NCBI GenBank assembly: GCA_964561545.1
Contig: CAZLQF010000054.1
Span: 1-13,027, forward strand
Direction: 5' to 3'
DNA length: 13,027 bases
Source: CAZLQF01 sp964561545
GTDB taxonomy: Bacteria; Bacteroidota; Bacteroidia; CAILMK01; CAYYUA01
Made by a program: the position numbers and the translations under genes. The notes beneath the pieces are model-generated. The model made no database searches. It worked only from the letters and a program-made list of their open reading frames with translations, and was not told the DNA's origin. This document shows positions 7,301 to 12,912 of the stretch, piece by piece. The number at the start of each line of letters is the position of its first letter. Positions within the stretch are counted from its first letter, which is position 1.

Positions 7301-8094
7301 CCTGGTAAGGGTAGGTATAACCCAGTTACTACGTGCCTTAAGGGAAAAAAATGGTCAGCCAACGGAAAATGGCCACCATGCGTGCCATCGGAAAAAATGG
7401 GGTGATGAAGGGCAACGATGATATTTTTCCCCGCATGCTTATTGAACAAAGCTTTGGTTTGATCCAGCATGATTTCCAGGGAAATATGGTTGCAATCCGT
7501 GTTGAATTCCATTTGCCTCAACCATTGTTCAGAATCGATGGTAATCAAGACCAAGTCTGAGCTAAGTTCCACCGCTTGGGGTCCCGGGCAACCATTGTCG
7601 GGCAAGTATTTCGCATTTACGCCAGGGTACTGCTCAACGTGTTTTTCCTGTGCTTTTATTCCTTTTAAGCCTGCTCGCCAGTCATGATTCCCCGAAATGT
7701 AGTAGCCTTTACCGGGATACCCCTTTAAGATATCCAGCGAAGCATTGAGCTTTTTTTCCGCTATTTTATGGTCATCCGAACCTGTATCGGCCGGAAGGCC
7801 GGCCGGATAAATCTGATCCCCAAGGAAAATGGTGGAGCTGTTAGCAGATTCGCGGTTAAGTTGCTTGTGCAGTAATTGGTGGACCTCGCCTTCTTGCATT
7901 TCTACGACTTCTCCTACATCACCAATCAGGTAAACCGTATTGTCAACAGGTTTTTCGGGAAGGGTATGTTCTTGCCAATTTGCTTCATTGGCCTTGTAAG
8001 AAGGCTTAAGGCTATTGCAGCTGCTAAGAACTGTTAAAACGCTAAAAACCGTAAGGAAGGCTATAATAAGTTTATCACTGTTCCCCTTCATCAT
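4324..8094 (-). CDS. Lipoprotein metallophosphatase / kinase-like / Omp85 beta-barrel fusion
   Basis: 1256 aa, starting at ATGATG 34 bp after the ppk1 stop. The N-terminus is a lipoprotein signal with lipobox LSSC (Cys26). The next residues, NSLKPS, lack the acidic run typical of surface-exported Bacteroidota lipoproteins, so a periplasmic anchor is inferred. Residues ~53-330 are a calcineurin-like metallophosphatase: GDV (Asp59), GDQIY (Asp93), GNHDW (Asn136, His137), HHP (His230-231) and GHGH (His311, His313) supply the two-metal ligands; GDQIYPAG recalls purple acid phosphatases. Residues ~450-755 form a domain with GDWDRHGGQW (605-614) and PEDRDNVFF (633-641), resembling the catalytic and metal loops of Fam20C/HipA/CotH-type kinases (inference). 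After a beta-rich linker, residues ~890-1256 form an Omp85/BamA-type barrel, with the RGF loop motif at 1161-1163 and a final Phe. No POTRA repeats are apparent. The substrate is unknown; the operon with ppk1 hints at polyphosphate or phosphorylated surface molecules. Confidence 0.9.
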   Translation of the reverse strand: MMKGNSDKLIIAFLTVFSVLTVLSSCNSLKPSYKANEANWQEHTLPEKPVDNTVYLIGDVGEVVEMQEGEVHQLLHKQLNRESANSSTIFLGDQIYPAGLPADTGSDDHKIAEKKLNASLDILKGYPGKGYYISGNHDWRAGLKGIKAQEKHVEQYPGVNAKYLPDNGCPGPQAVELSSDLVLITIDSEQWLRQMEFNTDCNHISLEIMLDQTKALFNKHAGKNIIVALHHPIFSDGTHGGHFPLADHFFPLRHVVTGLYLPLPGIGSIYPLGRAAGVSVEDIPNQRHQKLKEGLLDITKRRPRVVFASGHGHNLQYFKEKGNNFIVSGSGSKTGYVKRNGDADFAHSAKGYFKLTQFEDGSAWIEAVEPQGEEHEKQVVFRKKLLDPFPADEFMDIPEDSTVTVVPGPIYEANGFQRLMLGDDYRDIWLAPIEVPVVDLGEKKGGLKLVEKGGGQQTMSLKVRGAKGNHYTFRSIDKDPSKALPEQMRNTVAADIVQDQISASNPYGAFSVQYMQEAAGIYHTNPELVYIPDDPALGRFREMFGGMLAMFEEDVDESWENTGKFGETENAVGTETMLEDLEDDSDNRIDQKAFLRVRLFDMLVGDWDRHGGQWRWAEFEDIPGYDILFRPVPEDRDNVFFKGDGILPWLGARKWALRKFKHFDEEIRDIRGLNYNGRHLDKRALSELTLKDWRAIADTLQQSLTPEIMKNALKKGFPDTAYNLVGEEILEDLIARKQKLKTYAEQYYKVLAQEVDIWGSNNSEFFEVERLNADSTQVTMYNSNDEGEKERLLYQRVFKTSETDEIRLYALGDRDYIHVTGRVKDGITIRVVGGEGKDVMVDRSKVSGLKKHTRYYDTETRLGGELRAVKYPKPANEVQKSSETALLIKNDPDVHEIDRQSFEFNDVITPIVNIGFNEDDGFFLGAGAQFKTHGFRKEPYAAKHRIEGTYAFEIDGYNFFYNGDFNQVLGDLDLDVDLQAFAPNFETNFYGFGNETDLGNEGEDFHRVTFDQYIGRAKLVSDLGEKTEFSIGPEYQYVDVEKDEERYVSEPEAGFTEEDFQPRQFAGLNAGFKFSTLKKGNVIPKSGFYWEAWGKSLMGLDGDSEDFSQFGSDIRAYFTYEPLETTLALRAGAATNTGDFEFYHAKTLGGEDKRREQGNLRGFRRDRFTGRSNFYQNTELRIKLFNFRTYLFPGEFGIMGLNDVGRVWADNENSEVWHHGYGGGIWLVPFKRVVLTGTYSISEEAELININAGFRF

Positions 8095-8128
8095 TTGATC
8101 ATTATTTACTTGGTTATAAGCTAAAGCT

Positions 8129-10216
8129 TTAAACTGAACCTTTTTCGGTTTTCTTTTCTTTTATAGCCAGGTAATCGTAAAGGTCATACTGCGCCCTTAC
8201 ATGCTGTTCCCTGTTTTCAGTTTGGTAATGATTGACCTGCTCCTGGTCGATCAGCCTGGCTTTGGTGTTATCCCGCCATTGAAGATCCATCATTTTTTTG
8301 ACATCCTTTCTGACCTCAGGGTCATGTACCGGAAAAGCTACTTCAACCCTGCGGCTTAGGTTACGTTTCATCCAATCAGCGGAAGCCAGGTACACTTCTT
8401 CTTTTCCGCCATTCCCAAAGATATACACCCGTGAATGCTCGAGGAATCGGTCCAGGAGACTAATGACCTGAATATGATCGCTTTGACCCAGAATGCCGGG
8501 AATCAGGCAACATATTCCCCTGATTATCAACCGGATTTGAACTCCGGCATTTGAAGCCTCATAAAGCTTCTTGATCATCTTTTTATCCTGCAAGCTGTTC
8601 ATTTTCAGGAACAGAGAAGCAGGGCGATCAGCCTTGGCATGATCAATTTCTCGGTCTACAAGTTCTTCAAAGCGTGTTCGCATGTTCTCCGGAGCCACGA
8701 TCAATTCCTGTGGGGAAAGGTTGTTGTTATCAATATCCCTCAGAAAGTCGAAAATCTGATTGGCTTCTCGCGTTATCGCCTGATTGGCTGTAAGCAAAGC
8801 TATATCGCAGTAAAAACGTGTGGTCTTTTCGTTGAAATTACCGGTGCCCAAATAGGCATAATATAGGGATTGGCCGTTTTCAATCCTTTCCACTACAAAA
8901 AGTTTGCTGTGCACTTTCCAGTATTCATGGGGCATTAAAATTTCCACTCCGCATTGTTGCATTTCTTCCAGCCATTCGATGTTATTCAGCTCATCCATCT
9001 TCGCCTTGACTTCCACAAAAACCTGAACGGTTTTCCCATTTCTGGCTGCCCTGATAAGGGCATCAGCAACTTTGGAATCCCTCGCAACCCGGTAAAGGGT
9101 GATTTTGATACTCCTTACCTGCGTATCATATACCGCTTCTTCCAGCCAATTTAAAACGTGGTCAAAGCCTTGGTAAGGGAAAAACAACGCTATGTCTTGT
9201 TGCTTTATAGCCTCAAAGGCCGAATTTGAGTTTCCCAAAACAGGATGTGATAAAGATGACATTGGGTCATAGCTCAAAGCGGGTATATCGGGATACGGAA
9301 AGTGAAAAAAGTCATGGAAATTATGATACCTTCCCCCGGGTATTGGCTCATCCCTTTCCAGCCCCAATGCTGATACTAACTGCTCAAGCATATTTTCCGG
9401 CATTTCCTGATCATAAAGGAAGCGGGAGGGCAGTCCTTTCTCCCTTTTTTCCAGGCTTTTCTTGATGTTTTCGATCACATTTCCGCTTATTTCTTCATCA
9501 AGATGAAGATCCGCATCGCGGGAAATCTTTATGCCATAACAGCCATTCACTTCATAATCCGGAATTAGCCGATCTTTAAAAAGCCGCACCACATCATCCA
9601 CAAACATTACGAACCGGGTGCTGTTCTGCTGTGGTAATTCGACAAACCGTTTTTTCCCGGCTTGGTCGGGCACATTCACGATGGCATAATAATCCTTGTG
9701 CTTTTCTTCTTTTTCATTTAATCGTAAGGCAAAATAAAGGGATCGGTTTTTCAGGAAAGAGGCATGGGTACCACCAAGCCAAACGGGGGTGATGTTAGGT
9801 TTTAACTTGTTTTCAAAGAAAGCTTCCAGGTATTCGTATTGTTCGGCTGAGAGCTCATTTTCCCCTAACAAGTTAATCTTGTTCCGGGCCAATTCCGGTA
9901 TGATTTGATCTCTGAAAATTTGGCCAAATTCCCGTTGCTGCTGATCAACAATTCCGGTTATTTCGTTGAGCAAATTTTGATATTGGTCAAGGTCCAGGTC
10001 TTGGCATTCCTCTTCATTCAGCCGGCAAACATACTTGATGGAAGCTACCCTGACCCTGAAAAATTCATCCAGGTTAGCGGAGTAGATAGCCAGGAATTTA
10101 AGCCGCTCAAAAAGGGGATTAACAGGGTCTTTGGCTTCCTGTAAAACCCTGTGATTGAAAGATAACCAGCTTAGTTCCCTGTCATAACGCAAACCTTGCG
10201 TAGTAGCTGTGTTCAT
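8129..10216 (-). CDS. ppk1: Polyphosphate kinase 1
   Basis: 695 aa, the usual length for PPK1, which reversibly polymerises the gamma-phosphate of ATP into polyphosphate at the inner face of the cytoplasmic membrane. The N-terminal domain shows the family signature RELSWLSFNHRVLQEA (14-28) and SANLDEFFRVRVASIK (46-61). The two phospholipase-D-like C-terminal domains carry the HSK motif (His436, the expected autophosphorylated histidine), GTGNFNEKT (457-465) and the second conserved histidine in FLEHSRVYIFGNGG (His595 region). YRVARDS (375-381) and RGICCL (566-571) match substrate-binding arginine segments. No key residue appears to be missing. The start ATG overlaps the sixA stop by 4 bp (ATGA, 10213-10216), which indicates translational coupling. 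The barrel-phosphatase gene follows after 34 bp. No exopolyphosphatase (ppx) gene is in the window. Confidence 0.97.
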   Translation of the reverse strand: MNTATTQGLRYDRELSWLSFNHRVLQEAKDPVNPLFERLKFLAIYSANLDEFFRVRVASIKYVCRLNEEECQDLDLDQYQNLLNEITGIVDQQQREFGQIFRDQIIPELARNKINLLGENELSAEQYEYLEAFFENKLKPNITPVWLGGTHASFLKNRSLYFALRLNEKEEKHKDYYAIVNVPDQAGKKRFVELPQQNSTRFVMFVDDVVRLFKDRLIPDYEVNGCYGIKISRDADLHLDEEISGNVIENIKKSLEKREKGLPSRFLYDQEMPENMLEQLVSALGLERDEPIPGGRYHNFHDFFHFPYPDIPALSYDPMSSLSHPVLGNSNSAFEAIKQQDIALFFPYQGFDHVLNWLEEAVYDTQVRSIKITLYRVARDSKVADALIRAARNGKTVQVFVEVKAKMDELNNIEWLEEMQQCGVEILMPHEYWKVHSKLFVVERIENGQSLYYAYLGTGNFNEKTTRFYCDIALLTANQAITREANQIFDFLRDIDNNNLSPQELIVAPENMRTRFEELVDREIDHAKADRPASLFLKMNSLQDKKMIKKLYEASNAGVQIRLIIRGICCLIPGILGQSDHIQVISLLDRFLEHSRVYIFGNGGKEEVYLASADWMKRNLSRRVEVAFPVHDPEVRKDVKKMMDLQWRDNTKARLIDQEQVNHYQTENREQHVRAQYDLYDYLAIKEKKTEKGSV

Positions 10217-10695
10217 AGACGGTGTTTTTTGGGATATTCAAAAAATGATAAAGTGCCTATACCTTCTTCTAAAGCATTCCAGCTTTCAACTTCAAAATTG
10301 ATAAGGGCCATTCCACAAGTAGGAAAATCCAAGGCAGCATTTTCAGATTTGGTAAGAAGGTTGACAAGCCCTGATATAGCAGGATTATGGCCAACTAAGC
10401 CAATGGTTTTTTGATGGTCAGGAATTTGTGTTTGTAGCAAAAGAAGTAGTTGCTTTTCATCATTCTCGTAAATTTCGGGTTTTTCCAGGATGGTTTCAGG
10501 GTTAAGATGGATTTCAGAGGCAATAAGCCTTGCAGTAGCAAGGGCACGAATGGCAGGACTGACGTAAAGGCCGTCCAATGAAATGCCTTTCCTCCTTAAA
10601 ATTTGTCCCATGAAAGGGGCATCGTTGCGCCCTCTTTTATTTAAGGGCCGTTCATGGTCCATTAGCTCCGGATGTTTCCAGCTGGATTTGGCATG
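10213..10695 (-). CDS. sixA: Phosphohistidine phosphatase SixA, N-terminus lost in gap
   Basis: 160 residues are visible, beginning exactly at the N-run with HAKSSW. This is the end of the RHAKSSW histidine-phosphatase signature; the Arg codon and roughly the first 7-10 residues lie in the gap. Further family motifs follow: ERPLNKRGRNDAPFMG, YVSPAIRALATARLI and the second catalytic histidine in LVGHNPAISGLVN. Family knowledge: SixA proteins are cytoplasmic histidine phosphatases of about 160-170 aa that dephosphorylate phosphohistidine, in E. coli on ArcB and in the nitrogen phosphotransferase system. The missing piece matches a normal SixA start, so the gene itself is probably intact. Its last 4 bp overlap the ppk1 start, so the two are co-translated. 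The upstream signal-peptide fragment reads in the same frame only because of the placeholder length. Confidence 0.9.
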   Translation of the reverse strand, partial: HAKSSWKHPELMDHERPLNKRGRNDAPFMGQILRRKGISLDGLYVSPAIRALATARLIASEIHLNPETILEKPEIYENDEKQLLLLLQTQIPDHQKTIGLVGHNPAISGLVNLLTKSENAALDFPTCGMALINFEVESWNALEEGIGTLSFFEYPKKHRL

Positions 10696-10795
10696 NNNNN
10701 NNNNNNNNNNNNNNNNNNNNNNNNNNNNNNNNNNNNNNNNNNNNNNNNNNNNNNNNNNNNNNNNNNNNNNNNNNNNNNNNNNNNNNNNNNNNNNN
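10696..10795. other. Assembly gap, exactly 100 N
   Basis: This is a run of exactly 100 undetermined bases. A length of 100 is the usual placeholder for a scaffold gap of unknown size, so the real distance and reading frame between the flanking pieces are unknown. The gap hides the sixA start and the end of the signal-peptide gene to its right, and could hide further genes of the operon. Confidence 0.95.
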
Positions 10796-10911
10796 CTGCA
10801 ATAATCTTCACATTGATCGCCCGTTTGATGGCCTGATCGATTTATTTGGGACAAGCTTTCGAATGTCCCAATAAAAAAGACAGCGATAGTTATAAAAAAC
10901 TTTACTTTCAT
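10796..10911 (-). CDS. N-terminal fragment of an exported protein, truncated by gap
   Basis: 38 complete codons are visible before the N-run. They encode a typical signal peptide: MKVK, a hydrophobic core FFITIAVFFIG, then a likely cleavage after ESLS or at SLSQ. A short polar stretch follows with two cysteines (GDQCEDYC) at the gap edge. The mature protein is not seen and I do not recognise the family. A signal peptide is not expected on a cytoplasmic SixA, so I treat this as a separate gene that ends inside the gap. If it really is fused to the phosphatase, the product would be an exported histidine phosphatase, which is possible but less likely. It is the first gene of the - strand operon and has a promoter-like box upstream (10963-10970). 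Confidence 0.6.
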
Positions 10912-10962
10912 AGGCTATGCTTGTTCAATAACCATAAGATTAAAATTTATTTTTGGTTACTT

Positions 10963-10970
10963 CAAACTTA
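10963..10970 (-). promoter_or_regulatory. -7 box for the phosphate operon
   Basis: Read on the - strand this is TAAGTTTG, an exact match to the Bacteroidota -7 element TAnnTTTG. It lies 51 bp upstream of the ATG at 10911, leaving a leader of about 45 bases. The position expected for the -33 element reads GGTTA rather than TTTG, so the match is only partial. Confidence 0.45.
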
Positions 10971-11128
10971 TTCATGTTTTTACTTTAACCGTATGTCGAT
11001 AAATATCATTTCCTTAAATTATCAAGTTGCTGACAAATGCGGTTTTTTGATTTCCGGGATTGAATCTCTGGCCGAATAGGCTAACCCCTCAATAGCTTAA
11101 ATGAAAGGGGAGTTTTGGTATGCAATGC

Positions 11129-11143
11129 GAATCAATGTGATTC
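11129..11143 (+). promoter_or_regulatory. Small inverted repeat beside the DUF2652 promoter
   Basis: GAATCA (11129-11134) and TGATTC (11138-11143) form a perfect 6-bp inverted repeat with a 3-base spacer. The repeat ends 2 bp before the -7 box at 11146, inside the region RNA polymerase would cover. That position suits an operator, but no regulator is identified. Confidence 0.35.
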
Positions 11144-11145
11144 CT

Positions 11146-11153
11146 TAGCTTTG
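11146..11153 (+). promoter_or_regulatory. -7 box for the DUF2652 gene
   Basis: TAGCTTTG matches the Bacteroidota -7 element TAnnTTTG exactly and lies 36 bp before the ATG at 11190, giving a leader of about 30 bases. A TTTG at 11114-11117 is 28 bases upstream, longer than the usual spacing, so the -33 element is not confidently placed. Confidence 0.5.
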
Positions 11154-11189
11154 TCTAAATGCTTCGTTACTAATAATTAAAAAATTATC

Positions 11190-12275
11190 ATGGAGAACCC
11201 GGAGCAAGTTTTGATCATCATTCCGGACATCAGTGGTTTTAGTTCCTTTGTGAATGAGGTAGCGATTAGCCATTCGGAACATATTATCCGGGAATTGCTG
11301 GAAATTATCATTGAAGGAAATGATATTGGGCTGGAAGTTTCGGAAATTGAAGGGGATGCTGTCTTATTTTACAAGTTTGAGAATTTTCCAGAGCCTGCGG
11401 CTATCCTTAAAATGGTTGAAGACATTTTTATCCGTTTTCATGAACACCTTCAACTGTATGAACAAAACCGTTTATGCCCATGTGGCGCTTGTCAAACCGC
11501 TCATCAGCTCGATATTAAATTCATTGTTGACCAGGGCTATGTCAAGGAAATGAAGGTTAATAACCATACAAAGTTAGTAGGGCCGGCCATGATCGGTGCT
11601 CATCGCTTACTTAAAAATGATGTACCGCTTGACGAATACCTGCTCTTGTCAGAAAGGTATGTAGGCTATCAGCAATGCCTGAATATGGGTGACCAGTTTG
11701 ACTGGATCAATTGGGTGAAAGGTTCCAATGAATATGAAGATATTGGGACAGTGCATTACCAATATACAGCTTTGAGCCGTCTTAAAAAGGAGGTCAGGCA
11801 ACCAGAAGAACGGAAACAGGCCTTTTCAGTACCACAACCCCTAATCCTTAAGGAAACTGTGAATATTGATTTTCGCAAGGCTTATCAAATCATTGCTGAT
11901 AGTACCCAAAAACCCAATTGGGTGAAGGGGGTTCAAAAAGTGATCCGGGATAGGGCCGATGAAATTGAGCGGATTGGTTCCAAACACCTTTGTGTTATCA
12001 ATAACATGGAAATGGAATTTCAGGCAGTGGATAGCCAGGAAAAGGAGGACGAGCTTTATTTCATGGAGCTGATACCCAAATGGGGGCTTTTGAAGAATTT
12101 TGGGATGATGTACCGGTGCCGCAACCTTGGCCGGGATCAATGCCAGGTAATCATTGAACTGCATTATCAGACCCCTTCCTGGTTGCTAAAACCTATAGAA
12201 TTCATGGCACTTACTATCATGAAATGGCAAATGCGGCAATCCCTTCAACAATTAAAGCGTTACGTAGAAAATTAG
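11190..12275 (+). CDS. DUF2652 cyclase-like domain fused to SRPBCC domain
   Basis: 361 aa with no signal peptide or membrane segment, so probably cytoplasmic. Residues ~5-200 match the DUF2652 family: IIIPDISGFSSFV (9-21), HIIRELLEIII (31-41) and VSEIEGDAVLFYK (50-62). This block resembles class III nucleotide cyclases: Asp13 in the DISGF segment and Asp56 in EGDA sit where the two metal-binding aspartates belong. Later, GPAMIGAHRLL aligns with the cyclase VNxAxRL helix; Arg139 is kept, but the transition-state Asn is Ile135. Cyclase activity is therefore doubtful. A cysteine cluster, CPCGAC (96-101), could bind a metal. Residues ~213-361 look like an SRPBCC/START-type ligand-binding fold (VNIDFRKAYQIIADSTQKPNWVKGV at its start, ending in a long helix). 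The true function is unknown; a ligand-sensing role is inference. The gene stands alone, divergent from the phosphate operon, with a possible terminator at 12348-12373. Confidence 0.85.
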   Translation: MENPEQVLIIIPDISGFSSFVNEVAISHSEHIIRELLEIIIEGNDIGLEVSEIEGDAVLFYKFENFPEPAAILKMVEDIFIRFHEHLQLYEQNRLCPCGACQTAHQLDIKFIVDQGYVKEMKVNNHTKLVGPAMIGAHRLLKNDVPLDEYLLLSERYVGYQQCLNMGDQFDWINWVKGSNEYEDIGTVHYQYTALSRLKKEVRQPEERKQAFSVPQPLILKETVNIDFRKAYQIIADSTQKPNWVKGVQKVIRDRADEIERIGSKHLCVINNMEMEFQAVDSQEKEDELYFMELIPKWGLLKNFGMMYRCRNLGRDQCQVIIELHYQTPSWLLKPIEFMALTIMKWQMRQSLQQLKRYVEN

Positions 12276-12347
12276 GGAGGAAATGTTACTGCCGAATCTA
12301 AGCGGGATAATTTAAACCTTAAAAACAGAAGTTTTGATCGTAATTCC

Positions 12348-12373
12348 GTGCTGAAAATTGTGGCAGCATTTTT
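12348..12373 (+). terminator. Weak intrinsic terminator after the DUF2652 gene
   Basis: GTGCTG (12348-12353) pairs with CAGCAT (12364-12369), with one G-U pair, around a 10-base loop, and the stem runs directly into TTTTT (12369-12373). The stem is short. Its position, 73 bp past the stop codon and before the arsR promoter, is sensible. Confidence 0.4.
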
Positions 12374-12385
12374 ACTCAAGCCTTC

Positions 12386-12422
12386 GAACTTAAAAACTAA
12401 TATTTAAGTTCTTGCTTAAATA
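12386..12422 (+). promoter_or_regulatory. Candidate ArsR operator, two overlapping inverted repeats
   Basis: The first repeat is GAACTTAAA (12386-12394) with TTTAAGTTC (12403-12411), a perfect 9-bp pair. The second is TATTTAAG (12401-12408) with CTTAAATA (12415-12422), a perfect 8-bp pair. They share the middle arm, so the half-site CTTAAA/TTTAAG appears three times in 32 bp. The right end covers the TTG of the -33 element at 12412-12414. Repressor binding here would block the arsR promoter, as expected for autoregulated ArsR/SmtB proteins. The assignment rests on position and symmetry. Confidence 0.65.
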
Positions 12423-12441
12423 ATTAATAATGTTAAATTTG
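12412..12441 (+). promoter_or_regulatory. arsR promoter
   Basis: TTG (12412-12414), a 19-base spacer and TAAATTTG (12434-12441) match the Bacteroidota promoter pattern of a -33 TTG and -7 TAnnTTTG at normal spacing. This is the best promoter match in the window. The predicted start of transcription is about 16 bases before the ATG at 12464, so the leader is short. Confidence 0.7.
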
Positions 12442-12463
12442 TTTTAAAGAAAATTGTCTGACC

Positions 12464-12838
12464 ATGAATGAAAACCAAAAATGCGTCCGGGTTTTTGCGG
12501 ATGAGAACCAAATCAAAGAGGGCAAGCAGACCCTGGAAAATATTGGATCTGAATTAACCAAGACCGCTTCCATTTTGCATTTAGCCGGTAATGAAACCCG
12601 GTTGAAAACCTTGTTTCTGCTTTATAAGGAACACCAATTGTGCGTGTGTGATTTGGGCGATATCCTGGAAATGCAGACTCCGGCCATTTCCCAGCATTTG
12701 AGAAAACTGAAGGACGGAGGCCTCATTTATGCAGAGAAAAAAGGCCAGACCATTTTTTACAAAATAAGAGAAGAAGTGAAACCCGTATTGAAACCCATTT
12801 TCGAACAGTTTGAAAATAAGAAAGAGCAACTTGTCTGA
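12464..12838 (+). CDS. ArsR/SmtB-family metal-responsive repressor
   Basis: 124 aa, a normal length for this family of dimeric winged-helix repressors, which leave DNA on binding toxic metal ions. Residues ~35-115 form the fold. LCVCDLGDIL (59-68) carries the Cys60-x-Cys62 pair at the helix that binds thiophilic metals in ArsR and CadC. TPAISQHLRKLKDGGLI (72-88) is the recognition helix region, followed by the wing (AEKKGQTIFYKI). Cys7 near the N-terminus could complete a three-thiolate site, as N-terminal cysteines do in CadC. The downstream gene is MerT-like, so the inducer is probably Hg(II), although Cd, Pb or As(III) would suit the same residues. The gene lies behind its own candidate operator and promoter. 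It is probably the first gene of a mercury-resistance operon in which ArsR replaces the MerR of Proteobacteria. Confidence 0.9.
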   Translation: MNENQKCVRVFADENQIKEGKQTLENIGSELTKTASILHLAGNETRLKTLFLLYKEHQLCVCDLGDILEMQTPAISQHLRKLKDGGLIYAEKKGQTIFYKIREEVKPVLKPIFEQFENKKEQLV

Positions 12839-12893
12839 AACCCGTTGCTATGGATTAGGTTAATACATAGCGATGGGTTTAAAACCCATCGCT
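12838..12893 (+). promoter_or_regulatory. Mutually exclusive hairpins between arsR and the merT-like gene
   Basis: Three segments share complementarity. Segment 1 (12839-12852) pairs with segment 2 (12866-12879) over 14 positions with two G-U pairs and a 13-base loop. Segment 2 also pairs with segment 3: AGCGATGGGT (12869-12878) with ACCCATCGCT (12884-12893), a perfect 10-bp stem with a 5-base loop. The two hairpins cannot coexist. The second is followed by TGTTAAAAAATTTTT, a delayed T-run, so it may terminate transcription while the first would prevent it. It may instead be a simple terminator or processing hairpin with a partial repeat of one arm. Confidence 0.5.
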
Positions 12894-12912
12894 TGTTAAA
12901 AAATTTTTGCGT

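Noticed and set aside
10846..11079. + strand frame over the sixA operon front
   Set aside because: It is antisense to the signal-peptide segment and runs through the AT-rich divergent promoter region, with no conserved features.
11085..11116. CCCCT/AGGGG hairpin followed by TTTT upstream of the DUF2652 gene
   Set aside because: The stem is only 5 bp with a 16-base loop, and no + strand gene lies upstream for it to terminate.
11841..12164. 107-codon - strand frame inside the DUF2652 gene
   Set aside because: It is a shadow of a well-supported gene on the + strand, without a domain or promoter of its own.
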